64,000 bases of DNA from Bradyrhizobium sp. CCGE-LA001 (lineage in GTDB: Bacteria; Pseudomonadota; Alphaproteobacteria; Rhizobiales; Xanthobacteraceae): NCBI RefSeq assembly GCF_000296215.2, contig NZ_CP013949.1:4209501-4273500 (forward strand), given 5' to 3'. Position numbers and translations under genes: made by a program. Below, piece by piece: positions 17,127 to 26,028 of the stretch (position 1 is its first letter; each line of letters begins with the position of its first letter). The notes under the pieces are model-generated. The model was not told where the DNA came from, ran no database searches, and saw only the letters and a list, made by a program, of their open reading frames with translations.

Positions 17127-19160
17127 TCAGGTCGGCACGTTCCGTTCGAGATCCTCGAGCCACGCCGCGGCGCTCGCATCCGACGGCGCGCGCCAGTCGC
17201 CGCGCGGCGACAGCGAGCCGCCGGCCGAGACTTTCGGCCCGTTCGGCATCGCCGAGCGTTTGAACTGGCTGAAGGCGAAGAAGCGGCGCAGGAACACTTC
17301 GAGCCAGCGCCGGATCTCGGCTAGCTCGTAGGCTTTGCGCCGATCGGTCGGGAAGGCCGGCGGCCACTCCCCTTTGGCGGCGTCCTTCCAGGCATGCTGC
17401 GCCATGAAGGCGATCTTGGACGGACGCATGCCGAAGCGCAGCGTATAGAACAGGTTGAAATCCTGCAGCTCGTAGGGCCCAACGGCCGCTTCCGTGCTCT
17501 GCGGCTTCTCGCCGGCCTCCACCGGCACGAGCTCCGGCGAGATCTCCGCCGTCAGGATCGCGCCGAGCGTGCGGTTGACGTCGTCACTGAACTGTTTCGA
17601 AGAGATCACCCAGCGGATCAGGTGCTGGATCAGCGTCTTCGGCACGCCGGCATTGACGTGGTAATGCGCCATCTGGTCGCCGACGCCATAGGTGCACCAG
17701 CCGAGCGCGAGCTCGGAGAGATCACCGGTTCCGATGACGATGCCACCATGATGGTTGGCGAGCCGGAACAGATAATCCGTGCGCAGGCCCGCTTGAACGT
17801 TCTCGAAGGTGACGTCGTAGACCTTCTCGCCCTTGCCGAAGGGGTGGCCGATGTCCTTGAGCATCTGCGTCGCGGTGGTGCGGATGTCGAGCTCCTGCCA
17901 GCTCGTCTGCAAGGCCTTCATCAACGCCAGCGCATGGGTCTTGCTCTCGCTGCCGGTGGCGAAGCCCGGCATGGTATAGGCCAGAATGTTCTCGCGCGGC
18001 AGGTCGAGCAGGTCGACCGCCTTGGCGGCGACGATCAGAGCATGGGTGGAATCGAGACCGCCCGAAACGCCGATCACGACGCGCTTGGTGCCGGTCGCGC
18101 GCATGCGCTGCACGAGGCCGGCGACCTGGATGTTGTAGGCCTCATAGCAGTCCTGCTCGAGCAGGCTCTCATCGCTCGGAACGAACGGGAAGCGCTCGAT
18201 CTTGCGCAGGAAGCCGATGTCATCAGCCGGCGGCTTCAGGGCGAATGTCACCTTGCGGAAAAACGCCTCGCGCTGGCGACGGTTGTCGTCGAAGGTGCCC
18301 ATCAACGCGCGCTCCTGCCTGAGCAGGTCGAGATCGATGTCGGCATAGGTGATCTGGCCGCCCTGGCGGAACCGCTCGCCCTCGGCCAAGAGCACGCCGT
18401 TCTCGTAGATCGAGGTCTGACCGTCCCAGGCGAGATCGGTGGTGGATTCCCCTGCCCCCGCAGCGGAATAGACGTAGGCCGCAAGGCAGCGCGCCGATGT
18501 CGATTGGCACAGCAGCGCGCGCGAACGCGCCCGGCCGATCGTGATCGGGCTGCCCGAGAGGTTGATGAGCACGCTGGCGCCCGCAAGCGCGAGCTCCGAG
18601 GCGGGTGTCACCGGGATCCACATGTCCTCGCAGATCTCGACGCCGATGGTGAGGCCCGGAACGTCCTCGGCCGAAAACAACAGATCGATACCGAACGGCG
18701 CGTGCAAGCCACCAAACGAGATCGTCTCTCCGGCGATGCCGGCGCCCGAGGCGAAGTGCCGTCCCTCGTAGAATTCGCGATAGGTCGGCAGATAGCTCTT
18801 GGGCACCACACCGAGGATGTTGCCGCGATGGATGACGACGGCGCAATTGTAGATGCGATTGCCAAAGCGCAGCGGCGCGCCGACGATCAGGACCGTCATC
18901 AGCGGCGAGGAGGCCTCGATGATCGCCACGAGCCCGCGCTCGGCCGCATCGAGCAGCGGATCCTGCTTGACGAGGTCCTCGATCGCATAGCCGGACAGGC
19001 ACAGCTCGGGAAACACGGCGACCGCCACCGATTGTTCGTGGCAGGCATTCGCCGCGGCCAGGATAGCCTCCGCATTGGCCGAAGGATCTGCCACATGGGA
19101 GGTGGTGACGCAGGCGGCCACGCGTGCAAATCCGTGGGCGTAGATCGAATGGAAACTCAT
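17127..19160 (-). CDS. nadE: Glutamine-dependent NAD+ synthetase
   Basis: The 677-residue protein joins an N-terminal CN-hydrolase (glutaminase) domain to a C-terminal NAD synthetase. The glutaminase triad is visible as E52 (VFPELCLSGYA), K121 (VVPKSYLPTYREFYEGRHF) and C177 (GVEICEDMW). The synthetase P-loop is GVSGGLDSTHALIV. It converts deamido-NAD to NAD+ using ammonia channelled from glutamine. I start at MSFHSIYAHGFARVA; the longer frame to 19247 adds shadow-like residues. It lies near pncA, which makes nicotinate for the same salvage route. Confidence 0.96.
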   Translation of the reverse strand: MSFHSIYAHGFARVAACVTTSHVADPSANAEAILAAANACHEQSVAVAVFPELCLSGYAIEDLVKQDPLLDAAERGLVAIIEASSPLMTVLIVGAPLRFGNRIYNCAVVIHRGNILGVVPKSYLPTYREFYEGRHFASGAGIAGETISFGGLHAPFGIDLLFSAEDVPGLTIGVEICEDMWIPVTPASELALAGASVLINLSGSPITIGRARSRALLCQSTSARCLAAYVYSAAGAGESTTDLAWDGQTSIYENGVLLAEGERFRQGGQITYADIDLDLLRQERALMGTFDDNRRQREAFFRKVTFALKPPADDIGFLRKIERFPFVPSDESLLEQDCYEAYNIQVAGLVQRMRATGTKRVVIGVSGGLDSTHALIVAAKAVDLLDLPRENILAYTMPGFATGSESKTHALALMKALQTSWQELDIRTTATQMLKDIGHPFGKGEKVYDVTFENVQAGLRTDYLFRLANHHGGIVIGTGDLSELALGWCTYGVGDQMAHYHVNAGVPKTLIQHLIRWVISSKQFSDDVNRTLGAILTAEISPELVPVEAGEKPQSTEAAVGPYELQDFNLFYTLRFGMRPSKIAFMAQHAWKDAAKGEWPPAFPTDRRKAYELAEIRRWLEVFLRRFFAFSQFKRSAMPNGPKVSAGGSLSPRGDWRAPSDASAAAWLEDLERNVPT

Positions 19161-19293
19161 CGAGCGCAGTACCCTTGATCTTGTCGCGGCCGCAGCCGCC
19201 AATTCGACGTCATATGTAACCCATCGACCGGGTCCCGTGCAGGCCATCCGCCGTCATGCATAACGGACTTGCATGGGGGCCGGCGCCCGCACG

Positions 19294-20412
19294 TCAGGCA
19301 CTGCGGGCCAAAACTCCAGACAGGTCGTCGCGCAGCCATTCGGCGATCCGGGGCCAGGCATGGGCGTTGGTCCGCGCTCCCATGAACAGGCCGAGGTGAT
19401 TGGTCGGCTCGGACGCCGCCGCAATGAAGGGCGGCGGCGTGCCGACGAGACCGGCGGTGGCGAGCGCCTGCGCGGCCGGCACGACGTCGTCGTCGAGTCC
19501 GGCCAGCACGAAGATCGGCACGTTGACGCCCTTGAGATCGATGGTGCGGCCGAGCGCGACGAATTTGCCGCCGGCAATCCGGTTCTCCCGGAAGATCCAG
19601 TTGACGATCTGAAGATAATAGGTGCCCGGCAGATCCAGCGTCTCCGTATTCCAGCGATCGAAACGGGCGAGCAGGGCTGCGCCCTCCTCGTCCGAAAGAT
19701 CCCTCTGCAACGCCGCCTCGGTGTCGTCGCGGCTTGGCGCCTTCGACCACAGGCGCAGCATCTCCTCGCCGCTGACATTGCCACCGCCGCGCGCGACGAG
19801 CTGGTCATAAACCAGCTCGGGGGCGTTGCGGGTGAGCCGCGCCAATGACGACTCGATCGAGAGGTCGACCGGGGCCCCGACCAAGACCAGACGCCGCACC
19901 TTGGCCGGAAAGCGCGCCGCGTAGAGCAGCGACAGCCAGCCGCCCTGGCACAGGCCGACGAGATCGACTGGCGCACCGATCTCGTCGATGGCGACGTTGA
20001 GATCGGAGAGGTAATTGTCGATCGAGAGATAGCGCATGTCGGGCGAAGCTGACCGCCACTCCGTGAGATAGACCCGGTCGATGCCGCTGGTCTGAAGGGA
20101 CTGCACCACACTGTGGCCGGGCGCGAAGTCGGCGATCAGGGCCCGGTGCAGCGCATAAGGTGCACAGACCAGAGCCGGCTGGCCGGAGCGCGTCCGCGTG
20201 CAATCGCGCAGGCGCACGGTCGCAAGCTCCAACGCCACCGTGTTCGGCGTGGTCCAGGGCAGATTGCTCTCATCCTGCTCCACTGGTGCATCGCGATCGA
20301 GCCACCAGAAGCAGGCGTCCATGGCAAGCTGCGCTGCTGCAAACGGCCACAGCAGTGGGTCATCCGGGGCCCGCCCGGGTCCGCGCGGCTGTTTGCTGGT
20401 CTTGTCCGCCAT
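19294..20412 (-). CDS. PHA synthase-like alpha/beta hydrolase
   Basis: A 372-residue protein with the PhaC-type nucleophile box GLCQGGW (Cys155), an Asp in LAGLDDDVVP and a His in EPTNHLGLFMG, which together give the Cys-Asp-His triad of polyhydroxyalkanoate synthases. At 372 residues it is much shorter than class I PhaC (about 590) and closer to class III PhaC (about 355), but no PhaE partner or phasin gene is near. It may be a PHA-related thioesterase or polymerase with an unknown acyl substrate. It lies 16 bp after pncA on the same strand and is probably co-transcribed with it. Confidence 0.75.
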   Translation of the reverse strand: MADKTSKQPRGPGRAPDDPLLWPFAAAQLAMDACFWWLDRDAPVEQDESNLPWTTPNTVALELATVRLRDCTRTRSGQPALVCAPYALHRALIADFAPGHSVVQSLQTSGIDRVYLTEWRSASPDMRYLSIDNYLSDLNVAIDEIGAPVDLVGLCQGGWLSLLYAARFPAKVRRLVLVGAPVDLSIESSLARLTRNAPELVYDQLVARGGGNVSGEEMLRLWSKAPSRDDTEAALQRDLSDEEGAALLARFDRWNTETLDLPGTYYLQIVNWIFRENRIAGGKFVALGRTIDLKGVNVPIFVLAGLDDDVVPAAQALATAGLVGTPPPFIAAASEPTNHLGLFMGARTNAHAWPRIAEWLRDDLSGVLARSA

Positions 20413-20428
20413 GGCTATCTCGATCTCC

Positions 20429-21055
20429 TCACAGGAACGCTTCGAGGCCGATCACCGAAATGCCGAGCTCCCTGAAACTGCCATGAGCCGCGGCCACGGA
20501 GCCATCGAGGTCAATGCCGCGGCAGGCATCCTCGACGACGGCAACCTCGAAGCCTGCCTTGCGGGCGTCCTCCGCCGAGAAGCGGACGCAGAAATCCAGC
20601 GCCAGGCCGGCGACGAAGACGGTCTTCAGCTCGCGCTCGCGCAAATATCCGAGCAGGCCCGTCGGCGTTCTCTTGTCGTTCTCGAACAATGCCGAATAGG
20701 AATCGATGCCGCGGCGAAAGCCCTTGCGGACCACGAGGTTCGCCCTGTCGACGTCGATCTCCGGGTGGAATTCGGCGCCCGCCGTGCCCTGCACGCAATG
20801 CGTCGGCCACAGCACCTGGGTGCCGTAGTCGAGCTCGATGGTCTGGAACGGCTGCTTGTCCGCATGGTTCGGCGCGAACGACACGTGGTCACTCGGATGC
20901 CAGTCCTGGGTCAGCACCACATTGGCGAATTTTTGGGCGATTCGGTTGATGGCGGGGACGACCTTCTCGCCGCCGGGAACGGCGAGCGCTCCACCGGTGC
21001 AGAAATCGTTCTGCACGTCGATCACCAGCAGCACGTCGCGGTCGGAAATCTTCAT
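20429..21055 (-). CDS. pncA: Nicotinamidase
   Basis: A 208-residue isochorismatase-fold amidase that hydrolyses nicotinamide to nicotinate for NAD salvage. The triad is readable: D13 (VIDVQNDF), K111 (VVRKGFRRG) and C156 (GLALDFCVRFSA). Metal ligands are D51, H53 (TQDWHPSDH) and H86 (WPTHCVQG). It is the first gene of a minus-strand group pncA - PhaC-like - nadE and is divergent from glk. Confidence 0.95.
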   Translation of the reverse strand: MKISDRDVLLVIDVQNDFCTGGALAVPGGEKVVPAINRIAQKFANVVLTQDWHPSDHVSFAPNHADKQPFQTIELDYGTQVLWPTHCVQGTAGAEFHPEIDVDRANLVVRKGFRRGIDSYSALFENDKRTPTGLLGYLRERELKTVFVAGLALDFCVRFSAEDARKAGFEVAVVEDACRGIDLDGSVAAAHGSFRELGISVIGLEAFL

Positions 21056-21324
21056 CGTTTCTCATTCCATCTGCGGCGCGATGCGCTAGTCCCGCGCGCG
21101 CTCCCTCACTGTCGGCCTTCCCGCGCTGTCGCGCAACCGCTGGCCGGTGCGAAAGGCTGCGCGAATTGGTCACCGGAGGGGCTGTCGGGATGCAACGGTT
21201 TGATGTCGTCCGTGTTGACTAGCCGCACCCAAGGACGGATTCTGGAAGCCGTTCGCAATTTGCGATCGGAGAAAGCGGAGGAAGCGGTTCCCGCAGCCGG
21301 CAAAGCTGTGGCAGCCATATCGCC

Positions 21325-22311
21325 ATGACCATCGGCAAGACAGGACAGATTCTTCTCGCCGATATCGGCGGCACCAATGCGCGCTTCGCGCTGAGCCAGG
21401 TCGATTCCAGCGGCCGCGATCCAGCCGGACCAATCGACTATGTGAAGGTCGCCGACTTCCCAACCGTCCGGGAAGCCATCGTCGATGTCCTCGCACGCCG
21501 CTCCGGTGGCCAGACGCCTCGACGAGCCGTGCTGGCAGTGGCGGGGCCCGTGACCAACAACCGCTGCGTCATGACCAACAGTCCCTGGGTCATCGACGGC
21601 AACGAGCTGCAACCCGCCCTCGGCTTCGACAGCGTCCACGTGCTCAACGATTTCGAGGTGGTGGCCTGGTCCCTTCCCGCCTTGCAGCCTGCCGACCTGA
21701 TCCCGCTCGGTGGACAGGATGGCCTGCCCGGCGAACCCTTGCTGGTGGTCGGTCCGGGAACCGGCTTTGGCGTGTCCTGTCTGGTCGAGCGCCATGGCGC
21801 GCGGCTGGCGGTGGTGACGGAGGCCGGTCACGCGACCCTGCCGGCCGAGAACGAGCGCGAAGAACGCGTGATCGCCTGTCTGCGCAAGCGGCTCGGCCAT
21901 GTCTCGATCGAACGCGGCGCGCTCTCGGGTTCCGGCCTGCAAAGTCTCTACGAGGCTCTGGCCGAGGTCGACGGCGCCCAGGTGCCGCATCGCGATCCCG
22001 CCGCCATCACCAAAGCCGCGCTGGAGGGCAGCTGCCCGATCAGCCGCGCGACGCTCGACATGTTCTGCGCCATCCTCGGCTCGGTCGCCGGCAATCTCGC
22101 GGTGACCTTTGGCGCCCGCGGCGGTGTCTATATTGCCGGTGGAATCGCGCCGCGCTTTCCGGAATTCCTCGCGGCCTCCGCCTTCCGCGTACGCTTCGAG
22201 GCCAAGGGACGCTTCCAGGATTACTTGCGCAACATTCCAACCCGGCTGGTCATCAAGCCGGATGCGAGCTTCGTCGGGCTCAACATGTTCGCCGAGCACA
22301 ATGCGACTTGA
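21325..22311 (+). CDS. glk: Glucokinase
   Basis: A 328-residue ROK-independent (E. coli Glk-type) glucokinase that phosphorylates glucose with ATP. The phosphate loop LLADIGGTNARFALS is near the N-terminus; the substrate-binding segment VHVLNDFEVVAWSL and the adenosine-binding VVGPGTGFGVSCLVE follow; the C-terminal GGVYIAGGIAPRFPEFL completes the fold. It is divergent from pncA with 269 bp between and seems monocistronic. Confidence 0.95.
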   Translation: MTIGKTGQILLADIGGTNARFALSQVDSSGRDPAGPIDYVKVADFPTVREAIVDVLARRSGGQTPRRAVLAVAGPVTNNRCVMTNSPWVIDGNELQPALGFDSVHVLNDFEVVAWSLPALQPADLIPLGGQDGLPGEPLLVVGPGTGFGVSCLVERHGARLAVVTEAGHATLPAENEREERVIACLRKRLGHVSIERGALSGSGLQSLYEALAEVDGAQVPHRDPAAITKAALEGSCPISRATLDMFCAILGSVAGNLAVTFGARGGVYIAGGIAPRFPEFLAASAFRVRFEAKGRFQDYLRNIPTRLVIKPDASFVGLNMFAEHNAT

Positions 22312-22453
22312 GCGACGGCGTCGGTTCCTACCGGTTCCATGATTCACAACTGATTAAGGTGTTCGCGCGGTTCCACGCAGGATCTGCTTGCCTGGTTGTT
22401 CCCGATGCGAAACAATCCTGCTCTGTGTGTGGCGTAGTTGCGGGGGGCGTGAC

Positions 22454-22798
22454 ATGCGTAAGCAGGATCTGGGTTTCGACTATCACCGCTATCACCGCCT
22501 GCTGACCGAGGCGGATAACGACGACAAGCGACTGGCCTTGATCGAGCTCTTGATCGAGGAGAAGGCGAAGGACCGGCTGGCGGCCCAGCGCGCCTCGGAT
22601 CGCGCCGCCATGACGGCACAGACCATTGCTACAGTGTTGAAGAACGGCCGATACCGCGACCTCGCGCTCATCACGCGTGGTCCAATCGATGCACTCAGTA
22701 CGGCATCTTTACCGTCGCGCAGTACAGCATCTTCGCCGTCGCTCAGTGCGGGGTCTTCACCGGTGCTTCCGGAAACATCGAATCGATCATTGCCTTGA
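22454..22798 (+). CDS. Small helical protein with a C-terminal tandem repeat
   Basis: A 114-residue soluble protein. Residues 1-65 are helical and charged (DNDDKRLALIELLIEEKAKD). The tail from about residue 81 is built from three 8-residue repeats (LSTASLPS, RSTASSPS, LSAGSSPV), encoded by 24-bp tandem units at 22694-22765. A GGGGGG run lies 6 nt before the ATG. The last 56 bp overlap the 3' end of the response-regulator gene on the opposite strand. I recognise no family. Confidence 0.65.
   Translation: MRKQDLGFDYHRYHRLLTEADNDDKRLALIELLIEEKAKDRLAAQRASDRAAMTAQTIATVLKNGRYRDLALITRGPIDALSTASLPSRSTASSPSLSAGSSPVLPETSNRSLP
22694..22765 (+). repeat. Three imperfect 24-bp tandem repeats
   Basis: Units begin at 22694, 22718 and 22742 (first bases CTCAGTACGGCATC, CGCAGTACAGCATC, CTCAGTGCGGGGTC). 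They code for the repetitive tail of the small plus-strand protein. The third unit contains the stop codon of the minus-strand response regulator. Confidence 0.8.
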
Positions 22799-23120
22799 GC
22801 TGATCCATGGCGATCGGCTTGCGCAGGATCGGCCTGCGCCGCAGCAAGGACGGCAGCAACTCCGGGCCGTAGCCCGTGGCGAATAGGAACGGCTTGCCGC
22901 GGCGCTCGATCAGGTCGGCGACAGGGTCGACATAGACGCCCATCAGATTGATGTCGAGGATGGCCAGATCGTATTGCGCGGTCATGGCGAAGGCGCTCGC
23001 GTCGCGCACATTGTCCGCTTCCGCGACGACGTGGTGGCCGAGTTCCTCCACCATGTCGGCAATCATCATCCGGATCAACGCCTCGTCTTCGACCAGGAAA
23101 ACGGAGAGTCCGTCCGCCAT
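22743..23120 (-). CDS. Single-domain response regulator (CheY-like)
   Basis: A 125-residue receiver domain with no output domain. The acidic pair is in FLVEDEALIRMMIADMVEELG, the phospho-acceptor Asp in LAILDINLMG, the Thr-equivalent in FLFATGYGPE and the Lys in PILRKPIAM. The GYGPE and ILRKP segments resemble rhizobial single-domain receivers that work with HWE-type or orphan histidine kinases. No kinase gene is adjacent, so the partner is unknown. The 3' end overlaps the neighbouring plus-strand gene by 56 bp. Confidence 0.9.
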   Translation of the reverse strand: MADGLSVFLVEDEALIRMMIADMVEELGHHVVAEADNVRDASAFAMTAQYDLAILDINLMGVYVDPVADLIERRGKPFLFATGYGPELLPSLLRRRPILRKPIAMDQLKAMIDSMFPEAPVKTPH

Positions 23121-23232
23121 ATCAACCCCACAGTCAGCCTTACCAAGCTAACCATAACCGAATTGCGGAGAGGATACACGATTTCGTGGCGAGCTCCGTT
23201 AATTCAGACGCGGCCGATCCGATTCAACTTGA

Positions 23233-24069
23233 TCAATCCAACCCGCGCTCGTGGCTCAGCCGCACCATCTCCTGGATGAAGACCTGCTTCTGCTTGTCGT
23301 CGAGGCTCGAAAAGAGCGGCTCGGCCGCGTCGGCGACGTTGCGCTGGTCTGCAGCCCGGTCAATCAGGAACTGCGACTCATTGCGCATCTGCTCGATGAT
23401 GTCGTCGGGCGGATCGCGCTTGGCGCGGGCAACCCGCAGGTTGAGCCGCTCCGCACCATTGTGTCCCAGGTAGTGCATCGCGCTTGAGAAGCCGTACCAG
23501 TGCTTCTCCTGATCGGGCGTGAGGTTCAGCTCGGTCTTGATCCTCTCGATATAGGCATCGCTGTTGGCGACGATCTGCTCCGCGGTCTGCTGCGGTGCGC
23601 CGGGCTGGGTCAGGACCGTGACACCCTGATTATCCTTATTGTCCTTGCTGTCCTTATTGTCTTTGCCGCCCGGGGCGTTCTTGGCTTCCTTGGTCGCTTT
23701 GGTGCCCTTGCTTGCCTTGGCGCTCTTGGCATCCTTGTCCTTGCCGCCAGGCTGCTTGGAGTCCTTCGCGTCCTTGCTGGCCTCCCTGTTGGGCTCCTTG
23801 GGCGGCGGTGCCTGGTTGGGATTGTTGCCAACGCCCAGCACGCCGGTGAAAACGCCGACCACGCCGCCGATGGCGCCACCGAGCACGCCGCCGACCGGAC
23901 CTGCCGCCTTGTTTCCTGCCGCCGCCCCCTCCTGAACGCCTTTGACGAGACCTTGGGCATTCGCCACCGCGGCCGTGCCGAGCAGCAGCGCGAGCACCGA
24001 TCCCAGCGCAAACCATCGTCGCAGGTGAAGCCGCGCTCGCAGCGCCGGTTTGATCATTCTCGTCTCCAT
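23233..24069 (-). CDS. Exported LTXXQ-motif (Spy/CpxP-like) protein with Lys-rich linker
   Basis: A 278-residue protein with an N-terminal signal segment (WFALGSVLALLLGTAAVANAQ), a Gly-rich hydrophobic stretch (GGVLGGAIGGVVGVFTGVLG, a possible membrane or glycine-zipper element), a Lys/Asp/Asn-rich linker (about residues 90-150) and a C-terminal four-helix LTXXQ domain (TELNLTPDQEKHWYGF, then DDKQKQVFIQEM). Spy-like domains act as periplasmic chaperones. The linker is built from degenerate repeats of KDxKD and AKxxK. Confidence 0.78.
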   Translation of the reverse strand: METRMIKPALRARLHLRRWFALGSVLALLLGTAAVANAQGLVKGVQEGAAAGNKAAGPVGGVLGGAIGGVVGVFTGVLGVGNNPNQAPPPKEPNREASKDAKDSKQPGGKDKDAKSAKASKGTKATKEAKNAPGGKDNKDSKDNKDNQGVTVLTQPGAPQQTAEQIVANSDAYIERIKTELNLTPDQEKHWYGFSSAMHYLGHNGAERLNLRVARAKRDPPDDIIEQMRNESQFLIDRAADQRNVADAAEPLFSSLDDKQKQVFIQEMVRLSHERGLD

Positions 24070-24105
24070 CGTCGATCAGCGTGTCTGACGGGCGAGCCCG
24101 CCCAA

Positions 24106-24131
24106 GTACAACTCTCGAGTACAACTCTCGA
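24106..24131. repeat. 13-bp tandem direct repeat upstream of the LTXXQ gene
   Basis: Two exact adjacent copies of GTACAACTCTCGA, 37 bp upstream of the minus-strand start. A third partial copy (GTTCAA) follows. It could be a duplicated regulator site or a replication slip. Confidence 0.6.
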
Positions 24132-24401
24132 GTTCAATTCTACCGTTTCGGCCGCGCCGAGGTCCAGACGCAGCCGATTGCCGTCCACGCCCGAAAACTC
24201 TTTCACGCGAAGCGGTTATGCAGGCTTATTTGAAACTGCGGCGTAATTGCGCACGGATCGCTCGCGGACTCGTTTGCGCAAGGTGTGCATCGCAAAATGA
24301 ACCTCGCATCGACGTGCAACGGATGATCCGGACATGCGATCGTGACGGGGCCGAGCACGACATTAGTTTGAGAAAGAAGCCGTTCGGCTTTCTCGACAGA
24401 T

Positions 24402-24424
24402 GCGATCAATCATGATCTGATCGC
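24402..24424. promoter_or_regulatory. Inverted repeat, candidate operator of the sugar ABC operon
   Basis: GCGATCA (24402-24408) and TGATCGC (24418-24424) are exact complements around a 9-bp centre that itself contains the palindrome ATCATGAT. It lies 135 bp upstream of the binding-protein start. The form is like sites bound by LacI- or GntR-type repressors, but no such regulator is encoded in the window. Confidence 0.35.
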
Positions 24425-24558
24425 GCTACCAATTTGCTGCCGCTTGCGTGAATTGCCCTCGCAGGCCGGCGGCACCAATAAGAAAATCGAACAATAAAAA
24501 CTCGAAAAGAAAGTCTCAGAGGAAACTCCAACAACAAGCACCCAGGCGAGGAAATGAG

Positions 24559-25899
24559 ATGTCACGCAAGACACTGACTCGACGTCAATTTGTGGCTGCC
24601 ACTGCAATGTCCTCCGCGGCGCTGATCTCAGCGCCCTATGTCCGGGGCGCCTACGCCGCCGGCAAGCTCTCGATAGGCTTCTGGGACCATTGGGTCCCCG
24701 GCGCGAACAAGGCCTCCACCGACCTCGTCAACGAATGGGCCGCCAAGGAGAAGGTCGAAGTCTCCATCGACTACATCACCAGCAACAACAAGAAGCTCGA
24801 GCTGACCGTCGCCGCCGAAGCGCAGGCGAAATCCGGTCACGACATTCTCCAGATGCCGACCTGGTGGCCGCACGCCTATGCAGATCAGCTCGAGCCGGTC
24901 ACCGACATCATGGGGCCGATCATCAAGCAGAACGGCGAGGTGAACGGCACCACCAAATATCTCGGCCAGGCCGGCGGCAAATGGCTTGCGGTTCCTGCCA
25001 CCGTCGGCAGCCAGATCAAGGGCCCCTGCTCGCGCATCGACCTGATGAAGAAGCATGCCGGCATCGACGTCCAGGAGATGTATCCGGCGGGCAGCACGCC
25101 CAAGGACGAGAACTGGACGATGGACACCTTCCTCAAGGCCGCCGAAGCCTGCAACAAGGCCGGCGTCCCGTTCGGGATCGGCCTCGGCGAGACCACCGAT
25201 AGCGTCGACACCGCCGGCGCGATCTTCCAGTCATTCGGCGCCGAGCTCGTGAACGCCAAGGGCGACATCACCGTGAAGACCGACGCCGTGCGTCAGGCGC
25301 TCGAGTTCTACAAGAAGCTGATCGCTGTGCTTCCGGCGGACGCTGCCTCCTGGGATGATGCATCCAACAACAAATGGCTGATCTCCGGCCGCGGCGCACT
25401 GATCCTAAATCCGCCGAGCTCGTGGGCGGTTGCCAAACGCGACGCACCACAAGTCGCCGAGCAATGCTGGACCCACGGCATGCCGGCCGGTCCGAAGGGC
25501 CGCTTCGCACCGTTCCTGCCGTATTTCTGGGGCGTCTGGGCCTTCGGCAAGAACAAGGAAGCCGCCAAGAGCCTGCTGACCCATCTGTCGCAACCGTCGT
25601 CGATCGAAAAGTTCGTCGCGGCGAGCGGCGGCTACGACCTCCCGGCTTTCGCGAACATGACGAAGCTGAAGACGTGGGCGGAGGAAGGGCCGCCGAAGGG
25701 CACGCTCTACAGCTATCCCGACCCGCATGGCCGGCAGACGATGTCGATCGCGGCCTCGCCGGCTCCGCCGAAGATCGCACAGCAGATCTACAGCCAGGCG
25801 ACGCTGACCAAGCTGGCGCTACGGTATGCGCGCGGCGAGACGATGGAGCAGGCGCTCGCCTGGGCCGAGGGCGAGTGCGAAGGCTTCATGCGGAGCTGA
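24559..25899 (+). CDS. Sugar ABC transporter substrate-binding protein (family 1)
   Basis: A 446-residue binding protein. The N-terminus SRKTLTRRQFVAATAMSSAA has a twin-arginine motif, so folded export through Tat is likely, with cleavage after GAYA. The mature part is a family 1 SBP: GFWDHWVPGANKASTDLVNEW, DILQMPTWWPHAYADQL, and a WGVWAFGKNKEAAKSLL lobe. GAGG lies about 7 nt before the ATG. It heads an operon with two permeases, an ATPase and a hydroxyacid dehydrogenase. The ligand is probably a sugar, polyol or sugar acid. Confidence 0.92.
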   Translation: MSRKTLTRRQFVAATAMSSAALISAPYVRGAYAAGKLSIGFWDHWVPGANKASTDLVNEWAAKEKVEVSIDYITSNNKKLELTVAAEAQAKSGHDILQMPTWWPHAYADQLEPVTDIMGPIIKQNGEVNGTTKYLGQAGGKWLAVPATVGSQIKGPCSRIDLMKKHAGIDVQEMYPAGSTPKDENWTMDTFLKAAEACNKAGVPFGIGLGETTDSVDTAGAIFQSFGAELVNAKGDITVKTDAVRQALEFYKKLIAVLPADAASWDDASNNKWLISGRGALILNPPSSWAVAKRDAPQVAEQCWTHGMPAGPKGRFAPFLPYFWGVWAFGKNKEAAKSLLTHLSQPSSIEKFVAASGGYDLPAFANMTKLKTWAEEGPPKGTLYSYPDPHGRQTMSIAASPAPPKIAQQIYSQATLTKLALRYARGETMEQALAWAEGECEGFMRS

Positions 25900-26028
25900 T
25901 GCCGGTGGACCACGGCGGCTCGCGCGCTTGCGCGTGAGCCGCCGACCATCCGACCGTTCCATCCTCTTTCGAGAGAAGCCGACCGATATGGCCGGCTTGC
26001 ATTGAACCTTCCGCAGGAAAGTCTGACC

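Larger units (their letters stand above)
24070..24558. other. 489-bp intergenic region with promoter-like elements
   Basis: It separates divergent genes and must hold promoters for both. Seen here are a 13-bp tandem repeat GTACAACTCTCGA (24106-24118 and 24119-24131) close to the minus-strand gene, a small hairpin near 24375, and the inverted repeat at 24402-24424 ahead of the ABC operon. A 65-codon frame at 24218-24415 has no family character and no ribosome-binding site and is not annotated. Confidence 0.5.

Noticed and set aside
24218..24415. A 65-codon plus-strand frame in the divergent promoter region
   Set aside because: No ribosome-binding site and no family; it spans structured promoter DNA, so chance is likelier.
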